From positions 62,001 through 126,000 of the forward strand of contig DATIBD010000074.1 in the NCBI GenBank assembly GCA_035457705.1: 64,000 bases of DNA, given 5' to 3'. Source of the stretch: DASPGQ01 sp035457705 (lineage in GTDB: Bacteria; Acidobacteriota; Vicinamibacteria; Marinacidobacterales; SMYC01). Positions 61,223-64,000 of this stretch are shown here, piece by piece (position 1 is the first letter of the stretch; each line of letters opens with the position of its first letter). The position numbers and the translations under genes were made by a program. Under the pieces are notes generated by a model, which was not told where the DNA came from, searched no databases, and saw only the letters and a list, made by a program, of their open reading frames with translations.

Positions 61223-61330
61223 CCGTCTCAATTCGGAAATGTTTTGTGTGGCCGTGGACTGTGGCGGAGGGGGGGATGTTGCGGGCTCCGGCGACGCGGC
61301 GCTAACGACCCTCCGAACGGGTCGCGGGCC

Positions 61331-62296
61331 TTAGGGGCGAAACTGTCGGATCCGCCAGTAGTGCTCGCGGAAACGCGCTTCGATACTTGTAGCCAGCTCA
61401 CGGGCGCCTTCCTCGAGTGTTTCCAGATCGCGCCATCCAGGTCCCCGTTCAGTGATGGCCAAGCCGAGGGATTGGCCCGGTAGCCAAATAGCGGCACTGA
61501 TACACCGGTTCGTGTCCTCCCAATGAGCTCCCACGAGCACCGTGAAGTCCGCTTCCTCGGCGGCCGCGATCTCGAACCAGTGCGCGCGGGCCAACTCGTG
61601 CTCGACGAGTCGCAAGAGCCTGGAGCCGACGCGGCGTTCTTCCGCGTTCGCCTCTCCGGGGATGCACATCATCAAATGCGGGGCAAACGTTTCTGGATCG
61701 GGAAGGGCGACGGCGAGCTTCAGTGGAGTCTCAAGCGTCTCGGGAGGCGTCCGATCGAGGTGAGTCTCACGATCGTAGGTCATCGAGAGACGGAACAGGG
61801 CATCGCGCTGCTCGATCTCGATCGAGACACGGATGTCCGGCTCGGTCCAGGTGTAGTCGCGGCGCAGAAAGCCGTCGTCGTTCAGGCGCCACTCGTCGTA
61901 CGCCTCGCCAATAAACTCGAAAGGTCTTCCGTAGGCGCGAAGAATCGCCTTACCGGCGAGCTCCGCGTCAGCGAGCTCCGAGGATGTGTATCGAAACTCC
62001 ACCTGATCGAGAAACTGCGAATTTCCCGGCGCCGCTCGGGTAAAGAAGAAGACTTCACCGCACCGGCCATACTCTCCGACGTAGCGGCCGTACATGGTCG
62101 GGAGCTCGTACTGGGTGTTGCCGATATCCAGAGCTTCGATCGGATCCGGCCAGAACGTGCGCAGAGAGTCGACGGTCCAGTCGTCCCACTGGGCGACACG
62201 GGGCGCATGAGCTCGGCGGTTCGAAACGGCTCACGGCAAGCCGATTCGTGCGCCCTGGCGGGCGATGGTGGCCGACGCCACCAGGATGAGAAACAT
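61331..62296 (-). pseudogene. Secreted protein gene interrupted by an in-frame TGA
   Basis: From ATG 62296 the frame gives a signal peptide (MFLILVASATIARQGARIGL), a TGA at 62231-62233, then continues without a break for 299 more codons to 61331. The stretch after the TGA still looks like protein (VAQWDDWTVDSLRTFWPDPI) although it contains no start codon until ATG 62095. The C-terminal part has SLGLAITERGPGW and ends IEARFREHYWRIRQFRP. One nonsense change, probably CGA to TGA, explains the split. A shorter 254-residue product from ATG 62095 is possible but would lack the export signal. Family unknown. Confidence 0.6.
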
Positions 62297-62299
62297 TGC

Positions 62300-62316
62300 G
62301 GCGGGAATCTCCCGCC
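62300..62316 (-). promoter_or_regulatory. Hairpin over the ribosome site of the interrupted secreted gene
   Basis: GGCGGGA and TCCCGCC pair around a three-base loop immediately upstream of ATG 62296. The stem includes the GGGAG that would serve as ribosome binding site, so translation may be held down or the site may be part of a small regulatory structure. Confidence 0.35.
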
Positions 62317-62402
62317 CGAGCAACGTGCCTGGCTTCACGATTCCAGAATAAAAGGTGCTCGAGGGTGCGGCAACCATCAAACCCAGCGCCGTCTCGTGAC
62401 AG

Positions 62403-63308
62403 CTATCGTTTTCTCGCCGAGGCCCGAGCGCGCACGAGATGGGTCAGGAGCGCGTTGAGAGGCGCGGGTACGGACAGTGCGCGGGCGCGTTCCACGAGTG
62501 CGCCGTTGATGGCGTCGATCTCCGTCGGCCGGCCTCGTTCGAGATCCTGGAGCATGCTGGATTTGTTGTCCTTCGTCGCCTGCGCGACGGCGCGAAGGGA
62601 CTCGAGGATCTCGGCGACATCCAGCTCGATTCCCGAGGCCCGAGCGATCGCGACCGATTCGCGCACGATCGCTTCGAGCACCGACGCGAGCTCCTCGTCG
62701 AGGAGCTCGCCCGTGCGTTTGGACAGGAGCGCGGTGACGGGGTTGACGGCAGCGTTCAAGATGGTCTTCGCCCACAGGTCGCGCCGAATGTCGGGTACCG
62801 CGCGTGCGGGGATGCCCGCGTCCACGAACGTGCGTACCACGCGCCGGGCATCCTCGAGGTCACTACCGGCAAAAGGGGCGAACAGAGTCTCGCGTTCACC
62901 GGCGTGAAATACGATGCCGGGCTCGACGTAAGTGACGCCCTGGTTGATGACCGCACCGAGCACTCGCGGGACGTGCTCGGCGAGGATTTCCTCGTTCCCC
63001 AAACCGTTCTGGAGCGATACGAAAAGTGCCTCGTTCCAAAACGGCCGAAGAGCCTCGACGGCGTCGCGGGTATCATTGGATTTCACCGTGACGAGCACGA
63101 CCTCGGGGGCCGCGACTTCGTCGATGTGGGTTGCCGCCTTCAGGTCGGTCGCGACTAGCTCCGTTATGCCGCGGACTTCGAGACCTCGTCGGCAAACGAC
63201 GCTGATGTGGTCTTCTCGACCGACGATGGTGACGTTGCAGATTCGGGAGAGGCGGGCGGCCACGAGGCTTCCCACCGCCCCGGCGCCGAATACTAGCAGG
63301 CTGATCAA
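62403..63308 (-). CDS. panE: 2-dehydropantoate 2-reductase
   Basis: The 301-residue protein has the ketopantoate reductase layout: nucleotide motif VFGAGAVGSLVAARLS, VKSNDTRDAVEALRPF, SLQNGLGNEE, and the C-terminal helical domain with KTILNAAVNPVTAL (catalytic Lys) and ELDVAEILESLRAVA. It reduces ketopantoate to pantoate for coenzyme A synthesis with NADPH. The long upstream frame is inside repeat C and was rejected. The family start fits TTG 63308, giving MISLLVFGAG. Those first codons come from the end block of the dispersed repeat. Divergent from ilvD, another branched-keto-acid gene. Confidence 0.9.
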   Translation of the reverse strand: MISLLVFGAGAVGSLVAARLSRICNVTIVGREDHISVVCRRGLEVRGITELVATDLKAATHIDEVAAPEVVLVTVKSNDTRDAVEALRPFWNEALFVSLQNGLGNEEILAEHVPRVLGAVINQGVTYVEPGIVFHAGERETLFAPFAGSDLEDARRVVRTFVDAGIPARAVPDIRRDLWAKTILNAAVNPVTALLSKRTGELLDEELASVLEAIVRESVAIARASGIELDVAEILESLRAVAQATKDNKSSMLQDLERGRPTEIDAINGALVERARALSVPAPLNALLTHLVRARASARKR

Positions 63309-63433
63309 ACTACGGCCCAGCCTGCCGAGCGGCGGCCAAAACGTCTGCCGCGAGATCGGCGCGCAGCGCCGCAAAGGCCGAGCCGTGGCGGCCCGATCGA
63401 CCGCGGGTCCCGCCACGGCACTGAGCACTCTAG
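63293..63433. repeat. Dispersed CTAG-bounded repeat, copy C (unexpanded)
   Basis: The 141-bp copy lies between panE and ilvD, inverted relative to copy A. It begins CTAGCAGGCTGATC and ends GAGCACTCTAG. The hairpin is at 63382-63419 (GCCGTGGCGG / CCGCCACGGC, perfect arms, loop changed). The shared middle block is AAGGCCGAGCCGTGGCGG on one side and GCCGAGCGGCGGCCAAAACG on the other. The 55-bp unit of copy A is absent. The left end overlaps the first codons of panE. Confidence 0.82.
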
Positions 63434-63467
63434 GATGCGTGGACGCGCTGTGATAGAAGCTTCGGGC

Positions 63468-64000
63468 ATGAGAAGCGATGCTATCAAGAAAGGAATCTCA
63501 CGCGCGCCCGCCCGCGCCATGCTCAAGGCCGTCGGTCTGACCGACGAAGACCTCGCCAAGCCTCTCGTGGGGGTTGCCAACACCTGGACCGAGTTGACGC
63601 CCTGCAACTTCCATCTCCGTGAGCTCGCTTCGAAGGTCAAGGAGGGGATTCGTGACTCGGGGGGCACTCCTCTCGAGTTCAACACCATTACCGTCTCCGA
63701 CGGGATCGCGATGGGCTCGGAGGGGATGCGGGCTTCGCTCGTGTCGCGGGAGATCATCGCCGACTCCATCGAGCTCGTCGTCAATGGGCATCTTCTCGAC
63801 GGCGTCGTTGCCATTTCGGGATGCGACAAGACCATACCGGGTACCGTAATGGCCCTTGCCCGGCTCGATCTCCCGTCGCTCATGATCTACGGCGGGTCGA
63901 TACAACCCGGAAACTTTCGGGGAAAGGACGTCACGATCCAGGACGTCTTCGAGGCGGTTGGGGCTTGCGCCGCGGGCGTCATGACCCGACAGGAGCTCGA
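63468..64000 (+). CDS. ilvD: Dihydroxy-acid dehydratase, N-terminal part
   Basis: The 177 visible residues match the start of IlvD: MRSDAIKKGISRAPARAMLK, VGVANTWTELTPCNFHLREL with the first cluster cysteine near 46, SDGIAMGSEGMRASLVSREI, and AISGCDKTIPG with the second near 119. IlvD is an iron-sulfur enzyme of branched-chain amino acid and pantothenate synthesis. The gene runs off the right edge. It is divergent from panE, whose product uses a ketoacid from the same pathway, with repeat copy C filling the gap that must hold both promoters. Confidence 0.95.
   Translation, partial: MRSDAIKKGISRAPARAMLKAVGLTDEDLAKPLVGVANTWTELTPCNFHLRELASKVKEGIRDSGGTPLEFNTITVSDGIAMGSEGMRASLVSREIIADSIELVVNGHLLDGVVAISGCDKTIPGTVMALARLDLPSLMIYGGSIQPGNFRGKDVTIQDVFEAVGACAAGVMTRQEL

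Noticed and set aside
61331..62296. Selenocysteine at the in-frame TGA
   Set aside because: The TGA lies right after the signal peptide, not at a redox site, and the only hairpin seen is upstream of the start, not downstream as needed.

Overview
The window is high-GC bacterial chromosome with short intergenic gaps and long antisense shadow frames. No rRNA, tRNA, CRISPR array or intact transposase gene was seen. The gene content suggests Acidobacteriota or a close relative: an Oar-type TonB receptor with a carboxypeptidase-regulatory N-terminus, Ser/Thr kinases fused to TolB-like, TPR and ATPase domains, sulfatase-fold/TPR proteins, many S9 and amidohydrolase exoenzymes, and an ADOP-type permease fragment. 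This assignment is an inference; no marker gene settles it.

Layout. 1-6.8 kb (+): end of a TRAP permease, uvrA, a secreted HEAT-repeat protein, a rhomboid protease and a small secreted protein. 6.8-10 kb (-): sulfurtransferase and oligopeptidase B, separated by a dispersed repeat carrying three copies of a 55-bp unit. 10.1-15.2 kb (+): YdjM-like membrane protein, then a TRAP-TAXI transporter (Tat-exported receptor, fused permease) with an MBL hydrolase. 15.2-21 kb (-): a D-aminoacylase-like amidohydrolase fused to a TPR domain, an M19 dipeptidase, a two-TM protein and an SSS symporter, probably an N-acyl-D-amino-acid/dipeptide scavenging unit. 21-22.7 kb: zinc-ribbon protein and NHL-repeat lipoprotein.

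22.7-29.7 kb is a gene graveyard: fragments of a secreted protein, a kinase, a D-aminoacylase with about four frameshifts, a kinase-ATPase that has lost its C-terminus, a TPR protein and an HExxH metalloprotease. One intact lipoprotein lies among them. 29.7-41.4 kb: a duplicated-domain small protein, a PD40/amidohydrolase, a vapBC pair with a clear promoter-operator, an NHL protein, a HemN-like radical SAM/FAD oxidoreductase pair, a truncated ToxR-like regulator and a histidine kinase. 41.4-46.8 kb: secreted proteins, a DUF4214 protein plus DUF4214-glycosidase, acetolactate decarboxylase, and remnants. 46.8-59.4 kb (-): two coupled sulfatase-fold/TPR proteins, the TonB receptor, and a coupled S9 peptidase/penicillin-acylase pair. 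59.5-64 kb: an antitoxin remnant, an abiE pair in reversed order, a gene split by an in-frame TGA, panE, and the start of ilvD.

The most novel item is a roughly 142-bp repeat bounded by CTAG, with a conserved internal hairpin. It occurs at 7.7 kb and 63.3 kb, with a partial copy at 23.9 kb and a solo end at 18.2 kb. Its terminus supplies the stop codon of one gene and the apparent start codon of another. Taken together the window looks like a peptide- and glycan-scavenging, outer-membrane-bearing heterotroph whose accessory genes are being eroded.
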